From positions 1-64,000 of the forward strand of contig FCOD02000011.1 in the NCBI GenBank assembly GCA_001544655.2: 64,000 nt of DNA, read 5' to 3'. The position numbers and the translations under genes are program-made. This document shows positions 9,854 through 19,999 of this stretch, piece after piece. Each line of letters opens with the position of its first letter. Position 1 is the stretch's first letter. The DNA is from Caballeronia turbans. Its GTDB lineage: Bacteria; Pseudomonadota; Gammaproteobacteria; Burkholderiales; Burkholderiaceae. A model generated the notes under the pieces. The model was not told where the DNA came from, made no database searches, and worked only from the letters and a program-made list of their open reading frames with translations.

Positions 9854-11218
9854 ATGCAGAACCACTTCCTGAGCGAACTCTCCGCGCGGCTCTTCCGCGA
9901 TTTCGGCGAGCCGGAAGTGATCTGGCAGGTGGCGGTTCTGCTCGGTCTGCTCGTAGTCGCCTGGTGGTGCGCGCGTCTGCTTCGCAAGAAGCTGGATGCG
10001 CGCCGCCAGGCGCGATTCGAAGCCGTTCGTTTCGGCGCGGAAAGTCTCAACAAGGCGCTGTTCCCGTTGCTTGGCACGGTTTTCGTGTCGATCGCCCAGG
10101 TCGTGCTGGCGCCGTTCATCCATACGTCGTTCCTGCGTCTCTCGCTCGTGCCGCTATGCGGCATCACCGTCATCTATACGATGTTCTATGTCGCGCGGCG
10201 CGTGTTCAGCCGCGGCCAGACGGAGCACGAGGCGAACGCGCTGCTCTATCTGTTCGAGAAGCTCGTGACGGTGATCGTCTGGATAGCGATGGTGCTCACC
10301 GTGATGGGCATCCAGGACGATGTCGTGCACTGGATGGCGAGCGTGCGCTTCAATTTCGCGAACGCGCACATGACGCTGCTCTCGCTCGCCTCCGGCGTGC
10401 TGTGGGTGTGCGTGACGCTGATCGTCGCGATGTGGGCGGGCGCGCTGCTCGACGATCGCCTGATGCGCGCGCGCTCGCTCGACGCGAATCTCAAAGTGGT
10501 GCTCGCGCGCGTCGGCCGGGCGCTGATGATTCTCGCTGCGATTCTGGTGAGCCTGTCCATCGTCGGAATCGACATCACGGTGCTCGGCGTGTTCGGCGGG
10601 GCGCTCGGCGTTGGGCTCGGTTTCGGCTTGCAGAAAATCGCGAGCAATTATGTGTCGGGCTTCATCATTCTGCTGGACCGTTCCTTGCGGCTAGGTGACA
10701 TGATCAATGTGAGCGGAAATCAGGGCACGGTCACGCAGATTCGCACGCGCTACACGGTCGTGCGTGGGCTGGACGGCATCGAAACATTGATTCCGAACGA
10801 AAAGCTCATCACCGACGTGGTTCAGAACCATTCGTCGTTCCTTACACGCGGCAACGCGAAGATTGCGGTGCAGGTGAGCTACCGGTGCGATGTCGAGCGC
10901 GCGATGCAACTGCTCGTCGAGGCGACGCAGGGCGTGGAGCGCGTGCTGCAAGACCCGGCGCCCGCTGCGCTGCTGTCGAGTTTTGGCGCGGACGGGATTA
11001 ATCTCGAACTGAGTTTCTGGATCGAGGAGGCCGCGAAGGGCACGGGCGGCGTCAAGTCGCAGGTCAATCGCGCTGTTTGGCGGTTATTCTGCGAGCATGG
11101 CATTGAAATCCCTTACGCGCAGCGCGACATAAGAATTCTCGGCGATGCCGGTACGGTGAGCAGCAAATCGGTACTAAATGCCGAACGAGGCGACCAAGGC
11201 GCTGCACCTGTCGCCTGA
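9854..11218 (+). CDS. MscS-family mechanosensitive ion channel
   Basis: Inner-membrane channel that releases solutes on osmotic downshock. The 454-residue protein has several N-terminal hydrophobic segments, then the pore-lining TM3 GGALGVGLGFGLQKIASNYVSG with the Gly/Ala pattern of MscS. The beta domain follows (DRSLRLGDMINVSG, GTVTQIRTRYTVV, LIPNEKLI). It is longer than E. coli MscS (286 aa), with extra N-terminal transmembrane helices as in YbdG/MscM-type members. It begins 3 bp after the methyltransferase stop, so it is probably in the purN unit. Confidence 0.92.
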   Translation: MQNHFLSELSARLFRDFGEPEVIWQVAVLLGLLVVAWWCARLLRKKLDARRQARFEAVRFGAESLNKALFPLLGTVFVSIAQVVLAPFIHTSFLRLSLVPLCGITVIYTMFYVARRVFSRGQTEHEANALLYLFEKLVTVIVWIAMVLTVMGIQDDVVHWMASVRFNFANAHMTLLSLASGVLWVCVTLIVAMWAGALLDDRLMRARSLDANLKVVLARVGRALMILAAILVSLSIVGIDITVLGVFGGALGVGLGFGLQKIASNYVSGFIILLDRSLRLGDMINVSGNQGTVTQIRTRYTVVRGLDGIETLIPNEKLITDVVQNHSSFLTRGNAKIAVQVSYRCDVERAMQLLVEATQGVERVLQDPAPAALLSSFGADGINLELSFWIEEAAKGTGGVKSQVNRAVWRLFCEHGIEIPYAQRDIRILGDAGTVSSKSVLNAERGDQGAAPVA

Positions 11219-11461
11219 ATGCCGATCGGCAGAGTTGCGATCCCTCGATTTGCCCGATGAATCAACACCAATTCGGGGCGTGAGTTTTCCCTTGTTTCGG
11301 TACGATTCAAAAAATTTCACCTTTAGGACAAAGACTTGGAACGCATGCAGTAAAATGCGATCGAACCTGCGCACGTTCCTTTCACGTGCACAACAAGTTG
11401 CTCGAAGTCAGTTTTGACTGGCCATTTTTCCCGAATTTCACAGCTATACAGGTAAACCGCC
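11219..11461 (+). other. Intergenic region before desaturase
   Basis: The 243 bp between the channel gene and the desaturase is noticeably AT-richer than the flanking genes, especially 11280-11460, and probably holds the desaturase promoter and leader. No gene, RNA or strong dyad was recognised. Confidence 0.5.
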
Positions 11462-12658
11462 TTGCTGAATTCTTCTCTCGAATTTCTCGCCAACGGATTG
11501 CTGGACTTTTCCTGGTGGCAGATTCTGCTGTTCACGCTTGCGATGACGCACGTCACGATCGCCGGCGTCACGATCTATCTGCACCGTTGCCAGGCGCACC
11601 GCGCGCTGGATCTGCATCCCGTTGCGAGCCACTTCTTCCGCTTCTGGCTGTGGATGACCACGGGCATGCTGACCGGCCAGTGGGCGGCGATCCACCGCAA
11701 GCATCACGCGAAATGCGAGACCGAGGAAGATCCGCACAGCCCGCAGACGCGCGGCATCTGGAAGGTGCTGCTCGAGGGCGCGGAGCTCTATCGCACCGAA
11801 GCGAAGAATGAAGAAACCATGCGCAAGTTCAGTCACGGCACGCCGAACGACTGGATCGAACGCAACGTCTACACGCGTTATCCGATTCTCGGCATCAGCA
11901 TCATGATGGTCATCGACGTCGCGCTGTTCGGCATCGTCGGTCTGTCGGTGTGGGCCGTGCAGATGATCTGGATTCCGTTCTGGGCGGCCGGCGTCGTCAA
12001 CGGTCTCGCTCACTTCTGGGGCTATCGCAACTTCAACTCGGCGGATGCGTCGACGAACATCTTCCCGCTCGGCATTTTGATTGGCGGCGAAGAGCTGCAT
12101 AACAATCACCACACGTTCGCGACCTCCGCGAAGCTGTCGAGCAAGTGGTACGAGTTCGACATCGGCTGGATGTATATCCGCCTGATGTCCATGGTCGGCC
12201 TCGCGAAGGTGAAGAAGGTCGCGCCCACCCCGAAGCTCGCGGCGAGCAAGGCAGTCGTTGATCAGGACACGTTGCAGGCCGTGCTGTCGAACCGTTACGA
12301 AGTGATGGCGCGTTACGGCAAGGCGCTCAAGCGCGCCTACGCGCAAGAACTGACGAAGCTGAAGGAAGCCGGCGCGCGCGAGAAGTATCAGTTGATGCGC
12401 GGCGCGCGCAAGTGGTTCCACAAGGAAGAGGACGGCTTGGACGAGCCGCAGCTCAAGCAACTTCCGGAACTGACGTCGGATAACCAGAAACTGCGCACGT
12501 TCATCGAACTGCGCAAGGACTTGTCGGCCATGTGGGATCGCTCCAATGCGTCGCGCGAGCAACTGGTGACGCAGTTGCAGGACTGGTGCCATCGCGCGGA
12601 AGAGAGCGGCATCAAGGCGCTGCAGGACTTCGCTTTGCGTCTGCGCCGCTACGCCTGA
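11462..12658 (+). CDS. Acyl-CoA / fatty-acid delta-9-type desaturase (membrane diiron)
   Basis: Introduces a double bond into saturated acyl chains for membrane fluidity. The 398-residue protein shows the three histidine boxes: HRCQAH, HRKHH and HNNHH, with hydrophobic segments between them. An approximately 120-residue C-terminal helical extension (from about residue 280) follows the catalytic domain; this is common in betaproteobacterial members but absent from short desaturases. The best-matching start is TTG at 11462 (MLNSSLEFLANGLLDFSWW); no ATG in frame precedes the first hydrophobic segment. It is followed directly by a strong terminator. Confidence 0.9.
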   Translation: MLNSSLEFLANGLLDFSWWQILLFTLAMTHVTIAGVTIYLHRCQAHRALDLHPVASHFFRFWLWMTTGMLTGQWAAIHRKHHAKCETEEDPHSPQTRGIWKVLLEGAELYRTEAKNEETMRKFSHGTPNDWIERNVYTRYPILGISIMMVIDVALFGIVGLSVWAVQMIWIPFWAAGVVNGLAHFWGYRNFNSADASTNIFPLGILIGGEELHNNHHTFATSAKLSSKWYEFDIGWMYIRLMSMVGLAKVKKVAPTPKLAASKAVVDQDTLQAVLSNRYEVMARYGKALKRAYAQELTKLKEAGAREKYQLMRGARKWFHKEEDGLDEPQLKQLPELTSDNQKLRTFIELRKDLSAMWDRSNASREQLVTQLQDWCHRAEESGIKALQDFALRLRRYA

Positions 12659-12692
12659 GGCGCGATATCCGTTAAAATTTATGAACGTCACA

Positions 12693-12723
12693 AGACCCCG
12701 CTCTGGCGGGGTCTTTGTTTTTG
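12693..12723 (+). terminator. Rho-independent terminator after desaturase
   Basis: AAGACCCCGC-TCTG-GCGGGGTCTT stem-loop followed by TGTTTTT, 35 bp past the desaturase stop and before the nadA leader. Confidence 0.92.
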
Positions 12724-12777
12724 GGCGGCCGATTTTCGCATTTCGTTTTGCTTGAGTTGCAAGTGGGGACAGGAGAC

Positions 12778-13905
12778 ATGGAAGCGATCAGAAGCGTCGA
12801 GTACGACCGGCCGCAAGGCCTGACTTGTGGGGTGGGCGAGGCGTGGGCGCGAGTGCCGGACGCACCATCGGCCGAAAAGCGGCGCGAGCTGAAGGAACGC
12901 ATTCGCGCGCTGCTGCGGCGGGAAGAGGCGGTTCTGGTCGCGCATTATTATGTCGATGCCGAACTGCAGGAACTCGCCGACGAAACCGGCGGCTGCGTCG
13001 CCGATTCGCTCGAAATGGCGCGCTTCGGGCGTGACCATGCAGCGAAGACGCTGGTCGTCGCGGGAGTGCGCTTCATGGGCGAGACCGCCAAGATCCTCAG
13101 CCCGGGCAAACGCGTGTTGATGCCCGATCTCGACGCGACTTGCTCGCTCGATCTCGGCTGCCCCGCCGACGAGTTTTCCGCCCTCTGCGACGCGCATCCC
13201 GAGCGAACCGTCGTTGTGTATGCGAACACGAGTGCGGCCGTGAAGGCGCGTGCGGACTGGATGGTGACGTCGTCGATCGGGCTCGAAATCGTCGCCGATC
13301 TTCACGCGCGCGGCCAAAAAATCCTGTGGGCGCCAGACCGTCACCTCGGCAGTTACATCCAGAAGAAGACCGGCGCGGACATGCTGTTGTGGCAAGGCTC
13401 GTGTCTCGTCCATGACGAGTTCAAGGGTATCGAGCTCGACCTGCTGCGTAATGAATACCCCGACGCGAAGATCCTCGTGCATCCGGAATCGCCGGAAGGC
13501 GTCGTGGTGCTTGCGGATGTCGTCGGCTCGACCACGCAATTGATCGACGCCGCCGTGAAGCTCGACGCGAAGCGCTTCATCGTCGCGACGGATCTCGGCA
13601 TCCTGCACAAGATGCGGCTGGCCGCGCCGGGCAAGACGTTCATCGAAGCGCCGACCGCCGGCAACAGCGCGACCTGCAAGAGCTGCGCGCACTGCCCGTG
13701 GATGGCGATGAACGGCCTGGCAAACCTCGCCGATGTCCTGGAACGCGGTCACAACGAGATCCACGTCGATCCGGCTATCGGATTGCGCGCGCGCGTGCCG
13801 ATCGACCGCATGCTCGACTTCGCCGCGCGTCATAAGCAGCGCGTGCAAGCGAGCGGCGATCTGGCGAAAGATACGTCCCTGTTCACGAATGTGGGAGCGG
13901 CGTGA
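12778..13905 (+). CDS. nadA: Quinolinate synthase A (4Fe-4S)
   Basis: Condenses iminoaspartate with dihydroxyacetone phosphate to quinolinate in de novo NAD synthesis. The 375-residue protein carries [16 protein letters not shown] at the N terminus, the [11 protein letters not shown] segment, HPESP, and the C-terminal [10 protein letters not shown] cysteine cluster of NadA. Start: ATG at 12778 with a ribosome site (GGAGA) five bases upstream. An in-frame upstream ATG at 12715 lies in the terminator and was rejected. It overlaps nadC and works with NadB encoded on the opposite strand. Confidence 0.96.
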   Translation: MEAIRSVEYDRPQGLTCGVGEAWARVPDAPSAEKRRELKERIRALLRREEAVLVAHYYVDAELQELADETGGCVADSLEMARFGRDHAAKTLVVAGVRFMGETAKILSPGKRVLMPDLDATCSLDLGCPADEFSALCDAHPERTVVVYANTSAAVKARADWMVTSSIGLEIVADLHARGQKILWAPDRHLGSYIQKKTGADMLLWQGSCLVHDEFKGIELDLLRNEYPDAKILVHPESPEGVVVLADVVGSTTQLIDAAVKLDAKRFIVATDLGILHKMRLAAPGKTFIEAPTAGNSATCKSCAHCPWMAMNGLANLADVLERGHNEIHVDPAIGLRARVPIDRMLDFAARHKQRVQASGDLAKDTSLFTNVGAA

Positions 13906-14777
13906 TGGCTTTTTCGCCCGTTTTTGACGAAGTCCGCGCCCAATACGGCGAAGCGTTCGACACGGCGCTCGCGCGCAATGTCGTCGATGCGCTCGACGAA
14001 GACGTCGGCGCCGGCGATCACACCGGCCGTCTCGTGCCCGCGGACGCGCGACGCACCGCGCGCATCATCGTGCGCGAGGAAGCGGTGTTGTGCGGCGTGC
14101 CGTGGTTCGATGAAGTGATGCGTCGCGTCGATCCGTCGATCGAAGTCGAATGGCAGTATCGCGAAGGCGATCGCATGACGGCGAATTCGCCCGTCGTGCT
14201 GCTGAACGGTCCCGCGCGCTCGCTGCTGACGGCGGAGCGCAACGGTCTCAATTTTCTGCAATTGCTGTCGGGCGTCGCGACCGCGACGCGCCGGTACGTC
14301 GAGGCGATCGAAGGCACGCACGCGCGCATCCTCGATACGCGCAAGACGTTGCCGGGCCTGCGGCTCGCGCAGAAGTATGCGGTGCGCGTGGGAGGCGGCG
14401 CGAACCAGCGCCTCGCGCTCTACGACGGCATTTTGATCAAGGAAAACCACATCGCGGCCGCTGGCGGCGTGGGCGCGGCGATGGACGCGGCGCTCGCGCT
14501 GAACGCGGGCGTGCCGATTCAAATCGAAGTGGAAACACTCGAGCAACTCGAAACGGCGCTGGCGCACCGGGCCGAATCGATTCTGCTCGACAACTTCACG
14601 CTGGACATGATGCGCGATGCCGTGCGCATCACCGCGGGCCGCGCGTTGCTCGAAGTGTCCGGCGGCGTGAACTTCGACACGGTTCGCGCGATCGCGGAAG
14701 CCGGCGTCGATCGCATCTCGATCGGCGCGCTCACGAAGGACGTGCGCGCGACCGATTTTTCGATGCGCCTGCTCTAA
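13905..14777 (+). CDS. nadC: Nicotinate-nucleotide pyrophosphorylase (carboxylating)
   Basis: Converts quinolinate and PRPP to nicotinate mononucleotide. The 290-residue protein has the family segments [32 protein letters not shown], and ILIKENH. The ATG overlaps the nadA stop codon (TGATG); a GTG one codon earlier is also possible. The stop codon overlaps that of convergent nadB by four bases, leaving no room for a terminator between them. Confidence 0.96.
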   Translation: MAFSPVFDEVRAQYGEAFDTALARNVVDALDEDVGAGDHTGRLVPADARRTARIIVREEAVLCGVPWFDEVMRRVDPSIEVEWQYREGDRMTANSPVVLLNGPARSLLTAERNGLNFLQLLSGVATATRRYVEAIEGTHARILDTRKTLPGLRLAQKYAVRVGGGANQRLALYDGILIKENHIAAAGGVGAAMDAALALNAGVPIQIEVETLEQLETALAHRAESILLDNFTLDMMRDAVRITAGRALLEVSGGVNFDTVRAIAEAGVDRISIGALTKDVRATDFSMRLL

Positions 14778-16372
14778 ATACTCGTGCGGCGGGCGACCGG
14801 CGGCATCAGCACGGTCGGCAGCGCCTTCGGTAAAGTCTCGGGCCAGTCGCGGCTGTAGTGCAAGCCGCGGCTCTCGCGCCGGGAGCACGCGCTTTCGACG
14901 ATCAGCGACGCCACATCAACGAGATTGCGTAATTCCAGCAGATCGCGGCTCACCTTGAAGTTCGCGTAATACTCGTGGATCTCGTCGCGCAGCATGGCAA
15001 GCCGATGTTGCGCGCGCGCGAGGCGCTTGTCCGTGCGCACGATGCCGACGTAGTTCCACATCAGGCGTCGCAGTTCATCCCAGTTATGCGCGACGACGAC
15101 TTCCTCGTCCGGATCGGACACGCGGCTTTCGTCCCAGTCGGGTAATTCCGCGTGACAGCCGTTGGAGAATCCGTCAGCTTCGATCGCCTGCGCGGCCGCG
15201 CGACCGATCACGAGGCACTCGAGCAGGGAATTACTCGCGAGCCGGTTCGCGCCGTGCAGACCCGTGCACGACGTCTCGCCGACCGCATACAGCCCGAGAC
15301 GATCCGTGCGCCCCGCGAGATCGGTGACGACGCCGCCGCACGTGTAATGCGCGGCGGGCACGACCGGAATCGGCTCCTTCGCGATATCGATGCCGAATTC
15401 GCGGCAGCGCGCGAGGATCGTCGGAAAGTGCTCTTCGAGAAACGCGCGCGGCTGGTGGCTGATATCGAGATACACGCAGTCGATGCCGCGCTTCTTGATT
15501 TCGAAATCGATCGCACGCGCGACGATATCCCGCGGCGCGAGTTCGGCGCGCTCGTCGTGCGCGGGCATGAAGCGCGTGCCATCGGGCAGGCGGAGGAGGC
15601 CGCCTTCGCCGCGCACCGCCTCGGAGATGAGGAACGACTTCGCGTAGGGGTGAAAAAGGCACGTCGGATGGAACTGGATGAATTCCATGTTCGCGACGCG
15701 GCAGCCCGCGCGCCACGCCATTGCGATACCGTCGCCGGTCGCGGTGTCGGGGTTCGTCGTGTAGAGATAGACTTTGCCCGCGCCGCCCGTCGCGAGGACG
15801 GTGTGCGGCGCCTGAATGGTGACAGTGCGGCCGGTATTCAGATCGAGCGCGTAAAGTCCGTGGCAGCGATGGCCGGGCAGCCCGAGACGATCCGACGTGA
15901 TCAGATCGATCGCGTAATGATCTTCGAGAACGGTAATGTTGGGATGGTTGCGCACACGTTCGCCGAGCGTCGTGACGACCGCGTGGCCGGTCGCGTCCGC
16001 CGCGTGGATGATCCGGCGGTGACTATGACCGCCTTCCCGCGTCAGATGAAAGCCGAGTTCGGCTGAGACGTCGCGCGTGAAGGGCACGCCTTCCTCGATG
16101 AGCCATTCGATCGCCGCGCGCCCGTTTTCGACGATGAAGCGCGTCGCGGCTTCGTCGCACAGGCCGCCGCCGGCTACGAGCGTATCCTCGACGTGGTTGT
16201 CGACGCTGTCGGCGGAATCCAGTACGGCCGCGATGCCGCCCTGTGCCCAGTCGCTCGCGCCGACGCTCGCGCCGCGCTTTGCGAGGATCGCGACGCGACG
16301 CGTCTCAGCCAGATTCAGCGCGACGCTCAAACCTGCGAGTCCGCTCCCTACGATCGCTACATCGAAATTCAT
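14774..16372 (-). CDS. nadB: L-aspartate oxidase
   Basis: Flavoprotein oxidising aspartate to iminoaspartate, the substrate of NadA. The 532-residue protein starts [16 protein letters not shown], an FAD-binding GxGxxG fold. It contains the succinate dehydrogenase/fumarate reductase-type segments [16 protein letters not shown] and HYTCGGV, and the C-terminal helical domain. The chosen start is the ATG at 16372, where family homology begins; the frame is open to 16432 but that part looks unrelated. Convergent with nadC. Confidence 0.96.
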   Translation of the reverse strand: MNFDVAIVGSGLAGLSVALNLAETRRVAILAKRGASVGASDWAQGGIAAVLDSADSVDNHVEDTLVAGGGLCDEAATRFIVENGRAAIEWLIEEGVPFTRDVSAELGFHLTREGGHSHRRIIHAADATGHAVVTTLGERVRNHPNITVLEDHYAIDLITSDRLGLPGHRCHGLYALDLNTGRTVTIQAPHTVLATGGAGKVYLYTTNPDTATGDGIAMAWRAGCRVANMEFIQFHPTCLFHPYAKSFLISEAVRGEGGLLRLPDGTRFMPAHDERAELAPRDIVARAIDFEIKKRGIDCVYLDISHQPRAFLEEHFPTILARCREFGIDIAKEPIPVVPAAHYTCGGVVTDLAGRTDRLGLYAVGETSCTGLHGANRLASNSLLECLVIGRAAAQAIEADGFSNGCHAELPDWDESRVSDPDEEVVVAHNWDELRRLMWNYVGIVRTDKRLARAQHRLAMLRDEIHEYYANFKVSRDLLELRNLVDVASLIVESACSRRESRGLHYSRDWPETLPKALPTVLMPPVARRTSI

Positions 16373-16500
16373 GCTGCCGGTTCTCCGTCCGTGTTCTCGT
16401 CGATAGCCGGAAAGCATAACCCGCATGAACATTCAGTGACAGCGAAAACCCCCGCACGGTCGTGTGTAAAGCGCGTGAGAAAGCGCGCGCCATAAAACAG

Positions 16501-16526
16501 AAAGCCCCGCATTTGCGGGGCTTTTT
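16501..16526 (-). terminator. Bidirectional terminator after rpmG
   Basis: AAAGCCCCGC-ATTT-GCGGGGCTTT followed by TT on the plus strand. On the minus strand it is followed by CTGTTTTA. It lies 34 bp past the rpmG stop and is well placed to end the rpmBG transcript. Confidence 0.85.
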
Positions 16527-16559
16527 GCTGTCTTCGTTCAGGAATCTCGAATCAAGGGG

Positions 16560-16727
16560 TTACTTGATCTTGGTTTCCTTGTACTCAACGTGCTTGCGGA
16601 CGACGGGATCGAACTTCTTGATCGCCATCTTTTCCGGCATGTTGCGCTTGTTCTTGGTCGTCGTGTAGAAGTGACCCGTGCCTGCGGTCGATTCCAGCTT
16701 GATCTTGTCGCGTGCGCCCTTGGCCAT
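16560..16727 (-). CDS. rpmG: 50S ribosomal protein L33
   Basis: A 55-residue large-subunit ribosomal protein starting [20 protein letters not shown] and ending [11 protein letters not shown], which is L33. The zinc-binding cysteines of C+ L33 proteins are absent, so this is the cysteine-free form. An AAGGAG ribosome site lies 6 bases before the ATG. It is 11 bp after rpmB, in the usual rpmB-rpmG order. Confidence 0.97.
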   Translation of the reverse strand: MAKGARDKIKLESTAGTGHFYTTTKNKRNMPEKMAIKKFDPVVRKHVEYKETKIK

Positions 16728-16738
16728 TTGCGTGCTCC

Positions 16739-16972
16739 TTAGATTTCACCGCGTGCGCGCAGGTCTGCGAGCACGGCGTCAATACCGTTCTTGTCGATCA
16801 GGCGCAGGCCGGCGTTCGAAACGCGCAGACGGACCCAGCGATTTTCACTTTCAACGAAGAAACGGCGGTTCTGCAGGTTCGGCAGGAAACGACGCTTGGT
16901 CTTGTTGTTTGCGTGGGAAACGTTGTTGCCCGACATCGGGCCTTTCCCAGTTACTTGGCATACGCGTGCCAT
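16739..16972 (-). CDS. rpmB: 50S ribosomal protein L28
   Basis: A 77-residue large-subunit protein starting [20 protein letters not shown] with [13 protein letters not shown], the L28 signature. Cotranscribed with rpmG. The ATG follows an AGGAG at about 5 bases. radC lies upstream on the same strand, as in enterobacteria where radC-rpmB-rpmG are neighbours. Confidence 0.97.
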   Translation of the reverse strand: MARVCQVTGKGPMSGNNVSHANNKTKRRFLPNLQNRRFFVESENRWVRLRVSNAGLRLIDKNGIDAVLADLRARGEI

Positions 16973-17230
16973 GAGGACACTCCTAAATACACGTTAAGTC
17001 TGAGTCGAACGCTCGAAACGAAAGCACTCGCTTCCGTTCGATGCCTCTTATCGCCCAATTTGCCGATCGGGGACTTGGCAGCACGGTTATGCCAATGAGG
17101 GCTGCGCCCAGTGCACCTTGCGGTTCACACCGCAGTTTACACTTTACTCAGAACAGGCGGGTTGAGAAAAGCAAACGCGGATTGTAACAGGAAAAACGCT
17201 GAAATATCAAACCATTTATGGCCCTTTCGT
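16973..17230 (-). promoter_or_regulatory. radC-rpmB intergenic region (probable rpmBG promoter)
   Basis: 258 bp with no coding frame that looks real. It is AT-richer at 17130-17220, where an upstream promoter for the ribosomal protein pair would be expected. No single -35/-10 pair is convincing enough to name. Confidence 0.4.
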
Positions 17231-17977
17231 TCACAGCCAACCGTGCCGCGCGAAGGAGAACACCTCGTTCGCGGCCACGACGATGTGATCGAGCAGCCGC
17301 ACATCGATGAGCGTCAAGGCGTCCTGCAGCGTCTTGGTCAGCCGCCGGTCGTTCGCGCTCGGCTCGACGCCGCCCGACGGGTGATTATGCGCGACGATGA
17401 GCCCCGCCGCGTTCAAAGTGAGCGCGCGCCGAACGATCTCGCGCGGATAGACCGCGACGCGCGTGAGCGAGCCGCGCGCGGACTCCTCGGCGAGCAGCAA
17501 CTGATGACGCGCGTCGAGATACAGGCAGATGAACACTTCGTAAGGCCGCGTGCCGATCAACAGCCGCAGATAGTCCTCGACCGCGCCCGGCGCGTTCAGG
17601 AGTTCGCGGTCGCGTGCTTTTTCCGCGAGCGCGCGCCGGCACAGTTCGGACACGGCGAGTAGCGTCGCCGCGCGAGCCGGCCCGATGCCATGCTGCTCGC
17701 GCAATTCCGCGGCCGACGCGTCCAGCACGCCGCGCAGCGATCCGAAGCGCCGCAGAAGCTGGCGCGCCACATCGACCGCCGTCACGCCGGACACCCCGGT
17801 GCGCAGGAACAATGCGAACAGTTCCGCGTCCGACAGCGCCGCCGGGCCGCTATCGAGCAGGCGTTCGCGCGGACGGTCGGCGCGCGCCCACTTGCGGATC
17901 GACATGAAGGGCGCAATCGTCGCGATGTTTTCGTCGGGTGCCGCGGGCGGCTTCACGAGCCGCAGATCGGCGCTCAT
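17231..17977 (-). CDS. radC: RadC-family JAB/MPN-domain protein
   Basis: The 248-residue protein has an N-terminal helix-hairpin-helix region ([21 protein letters not shown]) and a C-terminal JAMM metalloprotease-like domain with [19 protein letters not shown] (HxH...D zinc ligands). Once linked to DNA repair, the family's role is unsettled. The N terminus is about 24 residues longer than E. coli RadC; an internal Met (17905, [17 protein letters not shown]) is where homology begins and may be the true start. Divergent from fkpB. Confidence 0.93.
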   Translation of the reverse strand: MSADLRLVKPPAAPDENIATIAPFMSIRKWARADRPRERLLDSGPAALSDAELFALFLRTGVSGVTAVDVARQLLRRFGSLRGVLDASAAELREQHGIGPARAATLLAVSELCRRALAEKARDRELLNAPGAVEDYLRLLIGTRPYEVFICLYLDARHQLLLAEESARGSLTRVAVYPREIVRRALTLNAAGLIVAHNHPSGGVEPSANDRRLTKTLQDALTLIDVRLLDHIVVAANEVFSFARHGWL

Positions 17978-18181
17978 CGCGGCCCTCCGGGACGTCTTGT
18001 CGCGCGGCCGAGCGCACGCAGGACACCGCCGCGTGACGCGTCACGACACAACTCTGTCTTACAATAGCGGTTTTGGCGTCCGGTTCGCACCGGCGCCGCG
18101 CGGTTCGCTGCCTCGCGCGGAAGATCCGCCCCATGCCGGGCCCGCGCCCTGCCTTCAAACGAACGGCCACATCCAATACTC

Positions 18182-18637
18182 ATGAGCATCATCGATATCT
18201 CCGAGGTGAAACCCGGTTCGCACGTCACGCTTCACTACCGGCTCGCGCTCGCCGACGGTGCTGACATCGTCAACACGTTCACGGACAAGCCCGCGACGCT
18301 CCTGCTCGGCGCAGGTCAGCTCGCGGAGCCGTTGGAAGAGATTTTGCTGGGCCTGAAGGTCGGCCACCACTCGACCTTTCAGCTAACGCCCGATCAGGCG
18401 TTCGGGCCGGGCAATCCGGAACTGGTCCAGTGGGTGTCGCTCGCGACGCTGCGCGAAAACAGCATGATCGGCGAGGATTTTTCCCCCGGCGATCTCGTCG
18501 AATTCAACGCGCCGGCTGGCGGGCGCTACGCGGGCGTGCTGAAGGAAGTCGGCGAGACCGCGGCGCTGTTCGACTTCAACCACCCGCTCGCGGGCCAGGC
18601 GCTCGTCTTCGAAGTGAAAATCATCGGAATTCTGTAA
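18182..18637 (+). CDS. fkpB: FKBP-type peptidyl-prolyl isomerase (SlpA/FkpB-like)
   Basis: Cytoplasmic prolyl isomerase and chaperone. The 151-residue protein has the SlyD/SlpA-type FKBP fold split by an insert-in-flap: [19 protein letters not shown], the [19 protein letters not shown] strand-helix, LTPDQAFG, and the closing [16 protein letters not shown]. It is three bases upstream of ispH, the same pairing as in E. coli. Confidence 0.94.
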   Translation: MSIIDISEVKPGSHVTLHYRLALADGADIVNTFTDKPATLLLGAGQLAEPLEEILLGLKVGHHSTFQLTPDQAFGPGNPELVQWVSLATLRENSMIGEDFSPGDLVEFNAPAGGRYAGVLKEVGETAALFDFNHPLAGQALVFEVKIIGIL

Positions 18638-18639
18638 CC

Positions 18640-19602
18640 ATGATTGAAAGCCTCAACGAAGTTCAGACCGACGTCGAAATCCTGCTCGCGCAGCCGCGCG
18701 GGTTTTGTGCAGGCGTCGATCGCGCGATTGAAATCGTCGAGCGCGCGATCAAGCTCTTCGGCGCGCCCATCTACGTGCGTCATGAGATCGTCCATAACGC
18801 CTATGTCGTCGCGGATTTGCGCAAGAAGGGCGCGATCTTCATCGAAGAACTGTCCGATGTACCGGAAGGTGCCACGCTGATCTTCAGCGCGCACGGCGTC
18901 TCGAAGGCGGTGCGCGGCGAGGCGGAGGCGCGCGGCCTGCGCGTGTTCGACGCAACTTGCCCGCTCGTGACCAAGGTGCACATGGAAGTCGCGAAGATGC
19001 GTCAGGAGGGCTTCGACATCGTGATGATCGGTCACAAGGGTCATCCGGAAGTCGAGGGCACGATGGGGCAGTCGGGCGAGGGCATGCATCTCGTCGAGGA
19101 TATCGAGGATGTGCAGAAGCTCGATCTGCCCGACCCGCTGCGCATTGCGTATGTCACGCAGACGACGCTTTCGGTCGACGACGCCTCTGCGATCATCGAC
19201 GCGCTCAAGACGAAATACCCGGACGTCAGGGAACCGAAGAAGCAGGACATCTGCTATGCGACGCAGAACCGCCAGGATGCGGTCAAGTTCCTGGCGCCCC
19301 AGTGCGATGTCGTGATCGTCGTCGGCAGCCCGAACAGCTCGAATTCGAGCCGCTTGCGCGAAGTCGCCGAGAAGCGCGGCATTCCCGCCTATATGGTGGA
19401 TTCGCCGACGCAGATCGATCCGCGCTGGATCGAGGGCAGAAAGCGTATCGGCGTGACGGCGGGCGCATCGGCGCCGGAGGTGCTGGCTCAGGCCGTGATC
19501 GCACGCTTGCGCGAACTCGGTGTGCGCAACGTGCGCTCGCTCGAAGGCATTGAGGAGACGATCTCGTTTCCGTTGCCACGCGGACTGTCGCTGCCGCAGT
19601 AA
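18640..19602 (+). CDS. ispH: 4-hydroxy-3-methylbut-2-enyl diphosphate reductase
   Basis: Last enzyme of the MEP isoprenoid pathway, a 4Fe-4S protein making IPP and DMAPP. The 320-residue protein has the three cluster cysteines in family context: [11 protein letters not shown] (Cys23), DATCPLV (Cys107) and [10 protein letters not shown] (Cys205). SAHGVS and [11 protein letters not shown] are also present. Starts ATG at 18640 just after fkpB; the longer open frame upstream is an out-of-frame reading of fkpB. Confidence 0.97.
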   Translation: MIESLNEVQTDVEILLAQPRGFCAGVDRAIEIVERAIKLFGAPIYVRHEIVHNAYVVADLRKKGAIFIEELSDVPEGATLIFSAHGVSKAVRGEAEARGLRVFDATCPLVTKVHMEVAKMRQEGFDIVMIGHKGHPEVEGTMGQSGEGMHLVEDIEDVQKLDLPDPLRIAYVTQTTLSVDDASAIIDALKTKYPDVREPKKQDICYATQNRQDAVKFLAPQCDVVIVVGSPNSSNSSRLREVAEKRGIPAYMVDSPTQIDPRWIEGRKRIGVTAGASAPEVLAQAVIARLRELGVRNVRSLEGIEETISFPLPRGLSLPQ

Positions 19603-19621
19603 ATCGGGAAGAGTTATGAAG

Positions 19622-19645
19622 AAGCGCCTCCGGGCGCTTTTTTTT
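19622..19645 (+). terminator. Rho-independent terminator after ispH
   Basis: AAGCGC-CTCCGG-GCGCTT followed by seven T residues, 20 bp past the stop. Confidence 0.9.
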
Positions 19646-19999
19646 CGCCCGGAGAAGCAGGCGCGCAGGGCTAAAACTGAGCACCGCAACGGGGCGCGCG
19701 CTGTGGCGACATTTTCTCCTGAATAACTCAAGGGTTTTCCCGTAAATCCGATAACGAGACGTAGCCCTCGATATCCGGCCGATTAAGCCTGTTTTCGTTA
19801 TGGTGCAACTACTGCACAAAAATGGATCGCAACCCGGTTGCGCTTCTGCCGGAAAATCGGCTGAAAATGAGGGTTGCAATGCTGGAAAACCCCGCCACGC
19901 AAGAATATTGCTCGTCTCATATTTAGCGTTACAATGCGCGCGTCTTGAGGCCAGAAGGGTTCACGACGACAGTTTTTAGAGGCGCAGGAGACCTATTTG
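19646..19999 (+). promoter_or_regulatory. Promoter and candidate operator region of the liv operon
   Basis: About 350 bp without a gene. A plausible sigma-70 promoter is TTGCTC (19908-19913), 16 bp, TACAAT (19930-19935), predicting a start near 19942 and a 58-base leader. Upstream are two dyads, GTGCA-ACTAC-TGCAC (19803-19817) and GCAAC-CCG-GTTGC (19829-19841), spaced like tandem regulator sites. A ribosome site AGGAG lies about 10 bases before the livK ATG. Confidence 0.5.

Noticed and set aside
8423-10123. Minus-strand 566-codon frame opposite the methyltransferase gene
   Set aside because: Antisense shadow of an RsmB-like gene with both catalytic motifs intact on the plus strand.
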